From Pelecanus crispus (Eukaryota; Chordata; Aves; Pelecaniformes; Pelecanidae), in NCBI RefSeq assembly GCF_030463565.1, contig NC_134675.1, positions 13,909,862 through 13,973,861 of the forward strand: a DNA stretch of 64,000 nt, read 5' to 3'. The position numbers and the translations under genes are program-made. The notes beneath the pieces were generated by a model. It did not search any database, was not told the DNA's origin, and worked only from the letters and a program-made list of their open reading frames with translations. This document shows, piece by piece, positions 1 through 11,340 of the stretch (position 1 is its first letter; the number at the start of each line of letters is the position of its first letter).

Positions 1-446
1 CAGACAAGAAGGAGCCTTAATGTGCAGAGATCTCCCCACCTGGGCAATATTAATGCATGACATTGTAAAGCATGGGCGAGAAGTGGGATGGAGTAATCAA
101 TCTGTTGAAACTGAAAATCCTAATCATAACATCAGACAAATTAAACAAACACCCCAAAATAGTTCCCAGAAACTGAAACCCATAAATTGTCGATCTAGGG
201 TTCAGAGGTGGAGAGCAACCAGGAAAACTGGTTATGGTTAATTTACCACAAATCGGAAATGTGCCTATGACTCTGACTAAACCTTGTGGCACACTTGCTT
301 GGAAAGCTATTGATAACCGTGGTACAAAACACAGAATTACTACTAGGTAGATTTATCCTGTATCATAAAAGGGGTAACCCGTTCGGACTCTCCCCGCCGA
401 AACAGTTTTTTTTCTCTTTTCTCTCTCTTTTGCAGCACCCTGCAGG

Positions 447-554
447 ATGGCGTATGGAAATGCCGTGTTCATCTTACTATTCCAAATCCTAACAACATTG
501 CTCCTCTTAGCCTGTGATCAAAGATCTATCACCTACCCCCACTGCAATTGTTGA
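447..554 (+). pseudogene. ERV env leader-peptide remnant
   Basis: An ATG at 447 opens a 35-codon frame that ends in TGA at 552-554. Residues 7-22 form a strongly hydrophobic run rich in Leu and Ile, followed by Ala-Cys, as in a signal peptide. It lies 10-15 bases after a pyrimidine tract ending in CAG, which is where the env splice acceptor would be in a retrovirus. No surface-glycoprotein sequence follows the stop. I infer a decayed env start; a chance hydrophobic frame is the alternative. Confidence 0.4.
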
Positions 555-1048
555 AGGCTAACTCTGAAACTTAGCTAACATCGTAGCAGGAGCTGGCAAG
601 TAAAAGACACTTAATCATCCTTAATCAGAAGAACAAACATTCAGCACCCTTTAACCAAAACATCCCAGAGAAACTAGACCTTCAAGAATTGCTGAGAAAC
701 TGATAAAAGGGAACATCCTACCCCAGCAGGTGCTGGAAAAACTGGACGATTGCTGACAAACAGTAATGGGGAAAGGTAATTCCGGCCAGGGGGATCACGA
801 CCACCAACTCAATTTAGGACCAAAAAGATTTGTGTCCCCCCCCATAAGAATCATGCGTGCTAATTTACGTAGCAAGCAAGGCTAATTAGAATATAGTTGA
901 CCAATAGCAGATAGCATGGTAATTACTAATCCTGTAAGTTTTGTGTATAAATAAGGCGCAGAGAGAAAAAAAATTTTTGATATCTCGACTGAGTGTGCGG
1001 ATTGGATTGTTGCACATGGGGTAACGAACTCCTTTGTGAAACAGCAGA

Positions 1049-1398
1049 ATGAATCTCACATTGGTGAGAAAACTGTTGCAGCACAACGACCTGGATCAAC
1101 TGCTGAAAAGAATTCAGATCAATGGACAAAAGACTCTGATTACTATCCATCATGACACAGAGAGGATACATCGCATCCTAGAACAGGTCAGAAAAGACGG
1201 GGAACATCACTGGTGGGATACGGATGGTCACCAACAGCAACAGGGAGTCTGAATCAACAATTACACCCTACTATAATTTTACTTATTTTTACCGTATTAT
1301 GTTTGCTATTGAATGTAGTCTTATATGCTAAAGTGTGGGAAATAGATAGACAACTAACATTGTTACCAACACCTCCTCGCATATATGAAACTGTTTAA
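1049..1398 (+). pseudogene. ERV envelope TM C-terminal remnant, frameshifted
   Basis: Two overlapping frames together look like the end of a retroviral transmembrane envelope protein. The first (1049-1249) is a polar, probably helical segment ending in a Trp-Trp-Asp stretch, typical of the region just outside the membrane. The second (1213-1398) carries a membrane-spanning run of about 20 residues (Ile-Ile-Leu-Leu-Ile-Phe onward) and a short tail of about 25 residues. A frameshift in the overlap breaks the gene. The LTR begins about 150 bases downstream, as expected for env. The assignment rests on layout and hydrophobicity, not on a recognised family motif. Confidence 0.45.
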
Positions 1399-1549
1399 TC
1401 AAATTTAATAATTTAATAGACCAACCAAAAATTTCCCTCAAAATTCATAATTGGAACATGGCATTGATCTGTTTATAGGCACAGAGGCAAGAGGCGACCA
1501 CACCGCCACTCTGTGGGTGAGATGGATTGACTTTAGTCACGGGGTGGAT

Positions 1550-2786
1550 TGTGGTGGTACATCTTCCCCCTGCCCCTGTTTTTTTTTTCTGTCCTGTTTT
1601 TTCCCCTCTACTTCGTCTGCTTTACAATCTCAGGAATTCACAGGCTGCAGCTTTTGCGTAGAGAGTTGGTCAGTTAAGCGCTCCTTAATTGTAGCAGAAA
1701 CTCCTACATGGCTGGAGCAGAGAGCGGCTCTGTTCTTATCAAGATTCATATTATGGCTAACGAGGGGAACGAGAACAAACAGCTACCCCGGACAGCCTTG
1801 AAACAGGGTGGTATCATCGCTGCTGGAATTCCAGCAACAAGCCGACCCGAATTGTGGCTCGGATGGAAATTTACTGGTGATTAAAGTCAATCATCTCACA
1901 ATCCTATAAAACGGCAGTCCTAAGTGAGGCCCTTTGAGCTCTCCTGGACCGCCACGGGCCGCACCAGCATCTCCCTCTGATCGAAATGTCTCTCAGAGTC
2001 AGCGAAAACTAGCAGATTCCCAAAGTCTGCTGCCACCAGAACTCCATTGCCGGAGATCGACAACGGAGCCTGGGCTGCTGATATTCTTCACTCCTCGAGA
2101 CTCTGCTCTCGCCCGTTGAGAAATGCCAAGGCATTAGACGTGAGTATTTCACTAAACTCGAGGGGAATTTTTAACAGGTATACTATTTTCACATTGGCAT
2201 TTATAGTTGTAAGTTGCATGCATAAATCAATTTAAGTAGTTTGTAGATGTATGATTCAATTTTAAAGGAGTTTGATATCGCTGTACTATCCTTATAGCAT
2301 TACTCTTATAAACCGTTGACCAAGTCTGAGACTAGGAGTGGGCCTAGCCGCACCTAGGCTCCTCTCTGAGAAGGAGTCTAGAAAGCAAGGGGGTCCATTC
2401 TGAACCTCGTGACTCAACGGGAGGGTTCCCTTTCGCACCCCCCCCCCTTTTTGCTCTCTCTCCCCCTTTTACTTTTATTCCATATATACGCAATGCTTTT
2501 ATGAATCAGCTTAACTTTTTGTGATTTATTCTCTTTTATGTGTGCTTTTGTGTAGTAATAGAGTGAACCTTGCCATCTTCGAATCTGTAACTAAGTCACT
2601 GTTTTGATTAATTTTGTCTATCACTTTATTAATCATTGATGATTGAGTGCTATTAAAAATACTATAACCGAATTCTGCAATTCGCTATAAGTAAACTCTA
2701 ACTTTTACTAAATCAAACTGTATAAAGTCACTCATTCATAGTGAATCGACATAATCAGCAGGATTCACAAACCTTCATTCGTGACA
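1550..2786 (+). mobile_element. LTR, family A copy 1
   Basis: LTR-like segment starting TGTGGTGGT and ending GTGACA. A TATAAAA box lies at about 1905 and is followed by a CCCTTTGAGCTCTCCTG start-of-transcript block near 1931. The downstream part (about 2320-2415, including GACTCAACGGGAGG) matches 4815-4930 closely, so both belong to one family. No target-site duplication could be confirmed because a different ERV fragment abuts the right end. The left boundary is the least certain. Confidence 0.5.
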
Positions 2787-3105
2787 AATGCCATCAAGCT
2801 ATACAGGGGCAGAACCCATCTGTATTTCTGGAGTGACAGGGGGATCCCAACAGGTAACTGTATTGGAGGCTGAAGTGAGCCTAACTGGGAATGAGTGGCA
2901 GAAGTGGTATATTATTGTTATTATTATATTGTTATTATTATCATTACCATTTTAGTGTATTTCAATTATTAAGCTGTTCTTATCTCAACCCAGGATTGTT
3001 TCTCACTCTTACTCCTCCGATTCTCTCCCCCATCCCGTCGGGGTAGGGGGAGTGAGCGAGCGGCTGTGTCGTGCTTAGTTACTTGCTGGAGCTAAACTAT
3101 GACAG
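2787..3105 (+). mobile_element. Chimeric ERVL-like fragment: protease joined to LTR R-U5
   Basis: Positions 2788-2904 match the protease coding region of the provirus further right (26322-26438) almost base for base. Directly after GGCAGAAG the sequence becomes an ATT-rich run, then the ATTAAG/poly(A) region and U5 of the LTR family seen at 37480-37678, ending CTATGACA. The U3 and everything between protease and R are absent. A CR1 follows at once. This is either a deletion product or a recombinant retrocopy. Confidence 0.75.
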
Positions 3106-4165
3106 GTGGATTGAAAACTGGCTGAATGGCAAGGCCCAGAGTGTAGTGATCAGTGGCACGAAGTCTAGTTTGAGGCCAGTAAGTAGTGGGGTACCCCAGG
3201 GGTCAATTCTGCGTCCAGTCCTGTTTAACATCTTTATTAATGATCTGGATGCTGGGGCAGAGTGTAACCTCAGCAAGTTTGCTGATGACACAAAACTGGG
3301 AGGAGTGGCTGATACACCAGAGGGTCGTGCTGCCACCCAGAGGGACCTGGACAGGCAGGAGAAATGGGCTGACAGGAACCTCATGCAGTTCAACAAGGAG
3401 AAGTCCAAGTCCTGCACCTGGAGAGGAACCACCCCATGCACCAATATATGCTGGGGGCTGCCCAGCTGGAAAGCAGCCTGGCAGAAAAGGACCTGGGGGT
3501 CCTGGTGGACACCAAGTTTAACATGAGCCAGCAATGTGCCCTTGCAGCAAAGAGGGCCAACGGTATCCTGGGCTGCATTAGGCAAAGCATTGCCAGCAGG
3601 TCGAGGGACGTGATCCTTCCCCTCTCCTCAGCACTGGTGGGGCCACACCTGGAGTCCTGTGTCCAGTTCTGGGCTCCCCTAGTATAAGAGAGACATGGAC
3701 ATACTGGAGAGAGTCCAACAAAGGGCCACAAAGATGATGAAGGGACTGGAGCATCTCTCCTATGAGGAATGGCTGAGAGAGCTGGGACTGTTCAGCCTGG
3801 AGAAGAGAAGGCTCAGGGGGGATCACATCAATGTCTATAAATACCTGAAGGAAGGGTGCAAAGCAGACGGAGCCAGGCTCTTTTCAGTGGTGCCCAGCGA
3901 CAGGACCAGATGCAATGGGCAGAAGCTGAAACACAGGAGGTTCCATGTGAACATCAGGAACCACTTTTTTACTGTGAGGGTGACTGAGCACTGGAACAGG
4001 TTGCCCAGGGAGGTTGTGGAGTCTCCCTCCTTGGAGATATTCAAAGGCTGTTTGTACATGGTCTTGGGCAACTGGTTCTCGGTGGCCCTGCTTGAGTAGG
4101 GGAGTGGGACAAGATGACCTCCAGAGGTCCCTTCCAACCTCAACCATTCTGTGATTCTTTGAAAC
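3104..4165 (+). mobile_element. CR1 LINE, 5'-truncated
   Basis: Non-LTR retrotransposon fragment covering the C-terminal half of ORF2 (reverse transcriptase palm onward) and the 3' end. The frame at 3071-3526 shows the Val-Pro-Gln-Gly-Ser block and the catalytic Phe-Ala-Asp-Asp motif near 3280. Frameshifts near 3410 move the reading into 3436-3687 and then 3695-4099. The 3' end has the CR1 signature GATGACCTCCAGAGGTCCC and finishes with a CTGTGATTCTTTG repeat-like tail. It is non-functional. Confidence 0.95.
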
Positions 4166-5077
4166 TGTGGACCTCTGACATCAGTCTAATTATTCGCGTG
4201 ATGTCAGCTCATTAGGTTAAAACACATTCCACCCCTTGTTCTACATCTCCGTAACTATCACTCATGTAATGATATATAGTTAGAAGTTACTTGCATCATA
4301 AATGACACCCTCTGTTACAGTCTTTAGATCTTTACATACAGGACTATAACAATGATAATTAAGATTATATGTGCTTGTGGTGGTGTGTGCTCCCCCCTAC
4401 CCTGCGTAAGTGATAACCACCAGTGGGGGTCGTGATGGCTGCATCCAGCCCCGAAGTGGATTCGGGGGGAGACAGATAACAACACAATAGCCAAGGGCTA
4501 TTGTGCAATGCACCCACCTAATCACAGTGAAGAAACTAAAATCTGTGGTCGGTATGCAAATATGACTATGAGTCAATCATCCTACCCCCATAAATAGTGA
4601 GCAGCCCAAAAGCCCTTTGAGCTCTCCTGCACGGCAGCGGGCTACACGCCAGGATCTCCCCTTGAGTAGGGACACCTCTCAAGGTTACTCCTCGAGGTTG
4701 AGAGATTTCTTGCCGCAACAGATCCTCGGTAAGTGACTAATAGCATGCTAAACTTTGAAATCTTAGCTAAGTGATATAAAGGATAGATTGCACATATATA
4801 ATCCTTTAGATATAAACTGTTGACCAAGTCTGTGAGTAGGATTGGATCCAGCCTCACCTAGACTCCTCTCTGAGGAAGGAGTTTAGAAAGCAAGGGGGTC
4901 CTTTCTGAACCTCATGACTCAACGGGAGGATCTCTCTGACAGTTTTGTCTGACCCTGTCCTCTATGCAGTAAATAATCAAGTGTACCTTGCCATCGAATC
5001 TTGTTAAACCACTGTCATATTTACCATCGAACCTTGTTAACTCACTGGTTAAAAAGTTGCTCTTCCAGTTGCTCTTC
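4166..5077 (+). mobile_element. LTR, family A copy 2, with upstream flank
   Basis: From 4376 (TGTGGTGGTGTGTGC) this repeats the layout of copy 1: an AT-rich upstream part, CATAAATAG box near 4589, the CCCTTTGAGCTCTCCTG block at 4613, and the shared block 4815-4930. The U3 part differs strongly from copy 1. The flank 4166-4240 is itself repeated at 10096-10165. The right end is cut by a reverse CR1. Confidence 0.5.
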
Positions 5078-5565
5078 CCTTGTCCACTGATGCAGTCACT
5101 CCATCATAGAAGGCCAACAGATTAGTCAGGCACTATTGCCCTTGGTGAAGCCATGTTGTCTGTCTCTAATCACCTCACTGTCTTCCACATATTTTGACAT
5201 ATCTTCCAGGAGGATCTGCTCCATGATCTTACCGGGCACAGAGGTGAGGCTGAATGGTCGGTAGTTCCCAGGGTCCTCCTTTTTACCCTTTTTAAAAATG
5301 GATGCGATATTTCCTTTTCTCCAGTCAGCAGGGACTTCACCTGACTGCCATGACTTTTCAAATATTATGGAGAGTGGCTTGGCAACTACATCAGCCAATT
5401 CCCTCAGGACCCTGGGACGTATCTTGTCAGGTCCCATGGACTTGCATAGGTTCAGGTTCCTCAGGTGGTCTCGAACCTGATCTTCTACGATGGGAGTGAC
5501 TTCATTCCCCTAGTCCCTGCCCTGAAGTTCAGGGGCTTGAGAGATGTGGGAAGAGAGATTACCAT
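5078..5565 (-). mobile_element. CR1 LINE fragment, ORF2 RT N-terminal part
   Basis: Reverse-strand CR1 ORF2 fragment. The frame 5437-5126 encodes the segment from Met-Gly-Pro-Asp-Lys to the His-Gly-Phe-Thr-Lys-Gly block that opens the reverse transcriptase domain, including Asn-Tyr-Arg-Pro and Leu-Thr-Ser-Val-Pro-Gly-Lys. Neither the catalytic block nor the 3' end is present. 5566-5759 holds nothing I recognise. Confidence 0.9.
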
Positions 5566-5759
5566 CAAAAACTGATTGTATTTATCATGCATCTCAAGAC
5601 TGGTAGTTTAAATGTTGTCTTTCTTGCTTCAATATTTTCCTTGTTCAGCTTTTTTCACTAATGCATAAATTTCACAGTCCTTTGTTATTTGTACAATGGG
5701 GTCTTGAAACAAGTCCCCCCCTCAGTCTCTTACCCAGTGATAGGTGACATCTCATCCTG

Positions 5760-8115
5760 ACATTTCATGAAACCATCAAGCTACAAATAGTTCCTCTCTG
5801 TGTTCCCAGTACAGGTTTTTGTTGATTGTGGCAATCTGAGCAGCTTGGTCCACTTGATGGTTGTTGGTTTGTTCTTTGATGGCCCTTCCCTTTGGGATAT
5901 GGGCATTGATGTATTGTACTTGCACACTGAGTTTTTCCAAATCCTGTATGATGTTTTTCCACATGTTACCATTCAAGCAGGCTTTTGGCATCTCTGCCAA
6001 TTCCTGTTTCCACTGCGTGAGCCAGCCCCAGAGGGCACTGGTCACCATCCAAGAATCAGTATGCAGGTATAACCTGGGCCATTTCCTCTACAATGCTACA
6101 TCAATGGCTAGTCTTATGGCTTGGACTTGTGCAAACTGACTTAATCGTCCTTCACTTTCATCCATTTTTATCACCTGATAGATGGGATTCCAAATGACAG
6201 CTTTCCATCTTCTCTATTTGCCAATAATTTGAGAAGAACTGTCAGCGAACAAAGCACATTGTTGCTCTTCTTCGTATACTTTGTCATATTTTGGAGCTTT
6301 GTGGTAATACCTTGAATAATGCCCCAAAATCACAATTTTCAAGCCATTCCATCAGCTCTTCTACCAGACCTGGATATCCCTGTTTCCCCATCTGAGCCTG
6401 CTGGGTAATCAGGACTGTCCATTTACTCCAGGTAGCACTTGTCATGTGATTAGTTGAGGGTATTTTTCCTTTCAGCATCCAGAGAGGTGCTAGAAGCAGT
6501 TGTGATTCCATCCTCGTCACTTCAGATGCTTCCTAGATTCCCTCATATGCAGCTAATATTTCTTTTTCTGTTGGGATATAATTTTTCTATTATCCTCAGT
6601 AGCCTCAGCTCCAGAATCTAAGGGGTTTTCTGCTGGTCTCTCCTGGTGCTTTCTACCATAAACGCCATTGGACTGATTGGTCCCTTGCTGATGTGTAATA
6701 GTATGTTTCAGACATTTGGACTAGTTCTGATGGGGTCTAGGGCAACTGCATGTGCTACTTTCTTCTTTTACCTAGTCAAAGGCTTGTTGGTGCTCAGGTC
6801 CCCACTTAAATGAGTTCTTTCTCCTGGTGACTTGGTACAGTGGGTTCATGAGCTGATTGTACCTGGGCATGTGCATTTGCCAAAATCCCACCATTCCAAA
6901 AAAACCTTAGGTTTCCTTTTTATTGGTTAGTGGCACCATTGCCATGATCTTGTCAGTCATGTGAGTAGGAATGTGATGGCACCCATCTTACCATTTGACA
7001 CCCAGAAACTGTATTTCTTATGCAGATTCCTTCACTTTATCCCTCTTGATTGCAAATCCCGAAGTTTGCCTTTGTCATACTTGCACACTTGCAAACTGTT
7101 TCCAATTTGCCTTTGTTATGCACCACTTGGGTGATGTTTCCCCATACTACGATGTCATCAATGTACTGTAATTGATCTGGGGCACTGGCCTCCTCCAAAA
7201 CCTTTTGTATAAGTCTGTGACAGATGGTGGGGCTATGCTTCCATCCTTGTGGCAGATGGTTCCAGGAGTACTGTACTCCTCTCCAGGTAAAGGCAAACTG
7301 CGGTTTACACTCCGGTGTCAGGGGAATTGAGAAAAACAGAACTAACTATGTTAGTGGTTGCATACCAGGCAGCATTCTTTGCTTGAATTTCATACTGTAG
7401 CGCTAGCCTATATGGTACTGCTGTGCTCAAAGGTTGTGTTACCTCATTCACACCTCGATAGTTTGTGGTTAATCTCCAGTCCCCATTGGGTTTTTGCACT
7501 GGCCAGATGGAGCTGTTGAAGGGTGAATGGGTTCAAGTAACCACCCCTTGATTTTCCAGCTCTTTGATATGACTGTGTATGGGACCAAGGGAATCTCTGT
7601 TGGTTCAATGCTGTCATTGGTGTACTGTTTGAGGTGCAACTGGCACCGACTGAGGTGACATCTGTACTAGTCCTACTACTGACTCTGCTTTTAAGATACT
7701 AGGTAGTTGAGATATCAAAGGGGTGTCCTCATTCATTCCCCCAGTGGTGATGCCAAATGCCCACTGATTTTCTTGTGGGTCCTTAAAATGTTCATTCCTT
7801 AAAAAGTCAATGCCCAAGATGCAAAGAGCACCCCGACCCACTACCACTTGATGAGGTTTCCAGTTTCCTTTAGTGAGAGTGAGTTTGACTTCTACTACAT
7901 GCAGTTTGCACTGGCCTCTGGTGACTCCTTTGAAGACAACTGACATCTTTCTACTAAGGGTGGAAGGGAGGAGAGTACATTGGGCTCCTGTGTCCATCAA
8001 GGCTTGGTGTTCTATGGATCAGTGTGTCAGGCCACCAGACCTGCATAGTCCAGTAAATCCTGTTATCCTCTGTAACATCATCATCCCTTTCCCTCACTTG
8101 GCTGGGGACAGGGCT
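5760..8115 (-). mobile_element. Degraded ERVL-like provirus: protease, RT and RNase H
   Basis: Reading the reverse strand from 8115 down gives retroviral protease, reverse transcriptase and RNase H. The protease frame (8000-7614) keeps the active-site Asp-Thr-Gly-Ala-Gln-Cys at its start and a Gly-Ile-Asp-Phe-Leu block. The RT start is at 7499-7305. The RNase H end and the linker to integrase lie in 6048-5776, where a Gln-Val-Asp-Gln-Ala-Ala block matches the provirus at 24-28.7 kb. Many stops and frameshifts separate these parts. It is the same superfamily as the provirus at 23.7 kb but clearly divergent from it. Gag-like sequence continues at 9330-8980 beyond an inserted CR1. Confidence 0.85.
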
Positions 8116-8972
8116 TCCCTATAAGGATGAGATGTCATCCAAAGGGACCTGGACAAGCTGGAGAGGTGGGCCTGTGTGAACCTCATGAGGTTCAACAAGG
8201 CCGAGTGCAGGGTCCTGCACCTGGGATGGGGTGACCCCTGATATCAATACAGGCTGGGGGATGAAGGGATTGAGAGCAGCCCTGCGGAGAAGGACTTGGG
8301 GGTACTGGTAGATGAAAAGCTGGACATGAGCCAACAATGTGCACTTGCAGCCCAGAAAGCCAACCGTATCCTGGGCTGCATCAAAAGAAGCGTGGCCAGC
8401 AGGTCGAGGGAGGTGATTCTGCCCCTCTACTCTGCTCTGGTGAGACCTCACCTGGAGTACTGCGTCCAGCTCTGGGGCCCTCAGCACAAGAAGGATATGG
8501 ACCTGTTGGAGCAGGTCCAGAGGAGGGCTACCAAAATGATCCGAGGGCTGGAGCACCTCTCCTATGAGGACAGGCTGAGAGAGTTGGGGTTGTTCAGCCT
8601 GGAGAAGAGAAGGCTGCGAGGAGACCTTATTGCGGCCTTTCAGTACTTAAAGGGGGCCTATAGGAAGGATGGGGGCAATCTTTTTAGCAAGGCCTGTTGT
8701 GACAGGAGGAATAATAATGGATTTAAACTAAAGGAGGGTAGATTTAGACTGGATATAAGGAAGAAATTTTTTACAATGAGGGTGGTGAAGCACTGGAACA
8801 GGTTGCCCAGAGAGGTAGTGGAGGCCCCATCCCTAGAAACATTCAAGGTCAGGTTGGATGGGGCTCTGAGCAAGCTGATCTAGTTAAAGCTGTCCCTGCT
8901 CACTGCAGGGGGGTTGGGCTAGATGACCTCTAAAGGTCCCTTCAAACCCAAAGCATTCTATGATTCTATGGG
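8116..8972 (+). mobile_element. CR1 LINE 3' part, nested in an ERV
   Basis: CR1 with a 195-codon open frame (8296-8883) covering the C-terminal part of ORF2, followed by the 3' UTR and the AAGCATTCTATGATTCTATG tail. The 5' truncation lies just after the RT catalytic block. It sits between the protease and gag segments of a reverse-strand ERV, so it inserted into that ERV. The frame is well preserved compared with most other CR1s here. Confidence 0.95.
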
Positions 8973-8979
8973 ACATTTA

Positions 8980-9330
8980 CCAATGTCAGTTCTTCCAGAA
9001 GAGGAGAGTAGGAGGAATTTTCTGCTGGTGGGGCTGATGGTGTGAGGCCTTTCTCAGCCTGCTGTGGCTTAGCAGATGACCTTCATTGCTACTTGAGTTC
9101 ATGTACCCAAGTGACCAGCTCCTTGGTGATTGCACTATCCACAGCTCCATCATTGGACAGAGTTGCCAGCCACTGTTCCTCCCAGTTATCTAGCTCTAAG
9201 CTACTGTTACCCACATTCCAGCATCATAATAGCAAGGTTAGGAGGTTTTCCTCTACTCATTGAAGAATTAGTATTTATGTTTCACAATTCAGCACTATTT
9301 AAGGGTCAAGTGGTTTAAGTGGTTTCAGTT
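8980..9330 (-). mobile_element. ERVL-like gag remnant
   Basis: The reverse complement of about 9192-9094 reads as an uninterrupted gag-like stretch (Asn-Trp-Glu-Glu-Gln-Trp-Leu-Ala-Thr-Leu, then Asp-Gly-Ala-Val-Asp and Lys-Glu-Leu-Val-Thr-Trp-Val). Position and orientation fit the gag end of the ERV whose protease lies at 8000. The rest is too decayed to read. Confidence 0.55.
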
Positions 9331-10095
9331 TGTTGTGTAACTAGTGTTTTGTGTGGCTATTCTCAGCCCCTCTCCTGGCCTGGCAGAAACTGCTCAACAA
9401 ACAACCTCTTTGCATGGATACTAGGAGTGGAAGAGTTAAGATATGCTGCTCAGAGCACAGTTGCACAACCTTGACTCCTGTTTCCTCCCACTGCTCTTCA
9501 AGGAGCACACAATCTCTCAGGCCCTGCCTCCCCACCAAAAAAAAGCACAGTCTTATACTAAGGGTGTTCCAAACAGCATAGGGAGGATTTGCTGGACAAT
9601 GTACTGGGAGCTGTTGGATGATTACAGAAAACATACCAGGGAGGGGAGGAGTTGCATTTTATTTGTTACAGTCTTATACTTGAACATGTTTCAAAATATT
9701 ATCCTACATACACTATTGACACGTTTTGCCAAGTAAGAGTGAATGTTACCTTATATACAAGTTAGTGTTATCCTATATACACTATTAACGCACTGCCCTC
9801 AAGTAGGAGTACAAAGTGTGCTTCCCATCAGACTCCTAACCCTAAGTGCCCACCCTCACATCCTACAAGATTATACCCGGGCAAACTAATTTGGCAACTG
9901 TAGGTGGTCTTGGCCTTGTGGGCATTTGTTGAATGATGCTACAGCTGTACAATTCTCTTTTCACTCTCCAAAACCTCCTTCATATCCCACTGCTGACAGC
10001 ATTTTTATTAATGTTGTGATTTAGGTCAGGACAGACTAAACACACATGCATTAATTACTACACAATAATTGGATCTCTAACAGCTACCTAGCAAA
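9331..10095. other. Unassigned sequence
   Basis: No gene or recognised repeat. Short AT-rich segments repeat loosely near 9700-9800 (two CCTATATACACTATT copies), perhaps old ERV sequence. Confidence 0.4.
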
Positions 10096-10165
10096 ATATC
10101 ACAGGTCAAACTGTGGGCCTCCAACATCAGTCTAATTATTTGAGTGATGTCAGCACAGTAGGACA
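10096..10165 (+). repeat. Short repeat shared with 4166-4240
   Basis: About 65 bases around CATCAGTCTAATTATT and GTGATGTCAGC match the flank of the family A LTR at 4166-4240. It is probably a remnant of the same ERV family. Confidence 0.5.
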
Positions 10166-11340
10166 AAACAGTTGCTAAGACAAGAATGTCCCCATCTTTG
10201 GTGCTCTATAAGTAAGTATGAGAGAAAATGCATATTTAGCAAGGATGCATGTCATGTTAACAACCAGTTATTGCTTGAGAAGATGCCTAATGATCTTTCC
10301 ATGAAACCCATACACCCCAGTATATAACCCAACTAAAGATTCTTTAGTATAAGATAAACAAATTTATTTTAATTTTTGTCAGAAATATGCCAATATCTGG
10401 ACTACACCTAGCCCACATTTCAGAAATGGAAACAATATTCATAAACGGTCCCCAACTTTTGCCTAAATAATGAGCATTTGATTATTTAAGTGAATGTCAC
10501 TAGATAATATAATTTAATTTTGACCACTAGCACTATGCAAGCATTTAATCATGATAACAGTGACATGGACAGTGTTGATGAAGAAACAGATTTGAGTGCA
10601 TAATTGTGTTCATACACCAAAAATCAGAAGAAAGCACAATGTAGATGAAAAAAGCAAATAAGAAACTATACAGAGAATGAATCAGCAAAGTGAAAAGTTA
10701 AACCTATGAGGAAGCACTCAGAAGAACACAGCTCCCCAAAATTAGCTTGGATGAGAGAAGCACAAGCTATGACAAACTCTACTATCCTGAGCACATAGTG
10801 AGCCACTTTTGGAATTGTGCTTTCGTCACCATCAGACTTGATATAGACAAACAGTCATAGAATTTCCTCTCATTAGGAAATCAGGGGGTACATATGTAAC
10901 CTATGCAAAATTAAATTGCAAAATCACTCTTTCCAAAGCTCACACTATTATTTTCCTGGTTAGATCCCTTTTTTTTTTCTTTTTTTTACCCAATTCCATA
11001 TTGTGAACTGAAACAGAACCTGTAATACAAATATCATTAGACCAATCTTCTTCCAAGTGTTAGCCTGGCTTGAGTCAAGCATTACCCAGAGGAAAAGGAC
11101 AAGGGTCCTCTACTCTTGGTCTTTACCTTGATAAAAATTAATCACCCTAATTTTCACAGTAATACAATTTATTTTTCTCAAGCTACAGTATTCACAGCCT
11201 TCTCCATTTATAGGACAAATTCCAGAATAGTGACTTCCATTGTCTTCCTCTACTGCACTACAATCAGTACACCTACAATAATGGGAATACTATAATGAAC
11301 AGCTAACAGAGGCAGCCAACAGACAGCAGTTAACAGGATC
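10166..11340. other. Unassigned sequence
   Basis: AT-rich DNA without a supported gene or recognised repeat. Poly-T tracts lie near 10970. Confidence 0.4.

Larger units (their letters stand above)
1..1549 (+). mobile_element. ERV internal remnant (env region)
   Basis: This is degraded internal sequence of an endogenous retrovirus lying upstream of an LTR-like segment. What can be seen: an open stretch at 20-241 of unknown identity, a T/C-rich tract ending in CAG near 434 that looks like a splice acceptor, a short env-leader-like frame, and a C-terminal envelope-like segment with a membrane anchor. Most of the surface-unit coding sequence between about 555 and 1049 is missing or unreadable. 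A TATAAATAAGG motif sits near 945; it may be chance or part of old coding sequence. The retroviral class is not clear to me. The left end of the element lies outside the window. Confidence 0.5.

Noticed and set aside
940..955. TATAAATAAGG as an internal retroviral promoter
   Set aside because: Internal promoters are known in foamy viruses, but nothing else here shows that class; kept only as a remark.
1451..1801. Cys/Phe-rich 116-codon frame
   Set aside because: It spans the inferred LTR start and a T/C tract, with no domain.
5730..5750. Apparent inverted match between 5740 and 8125 (GATGAGATGTCA)
   Set aside because: The 8125 copy is ordinary CR1 sequence, and the match is short enough to be chance.
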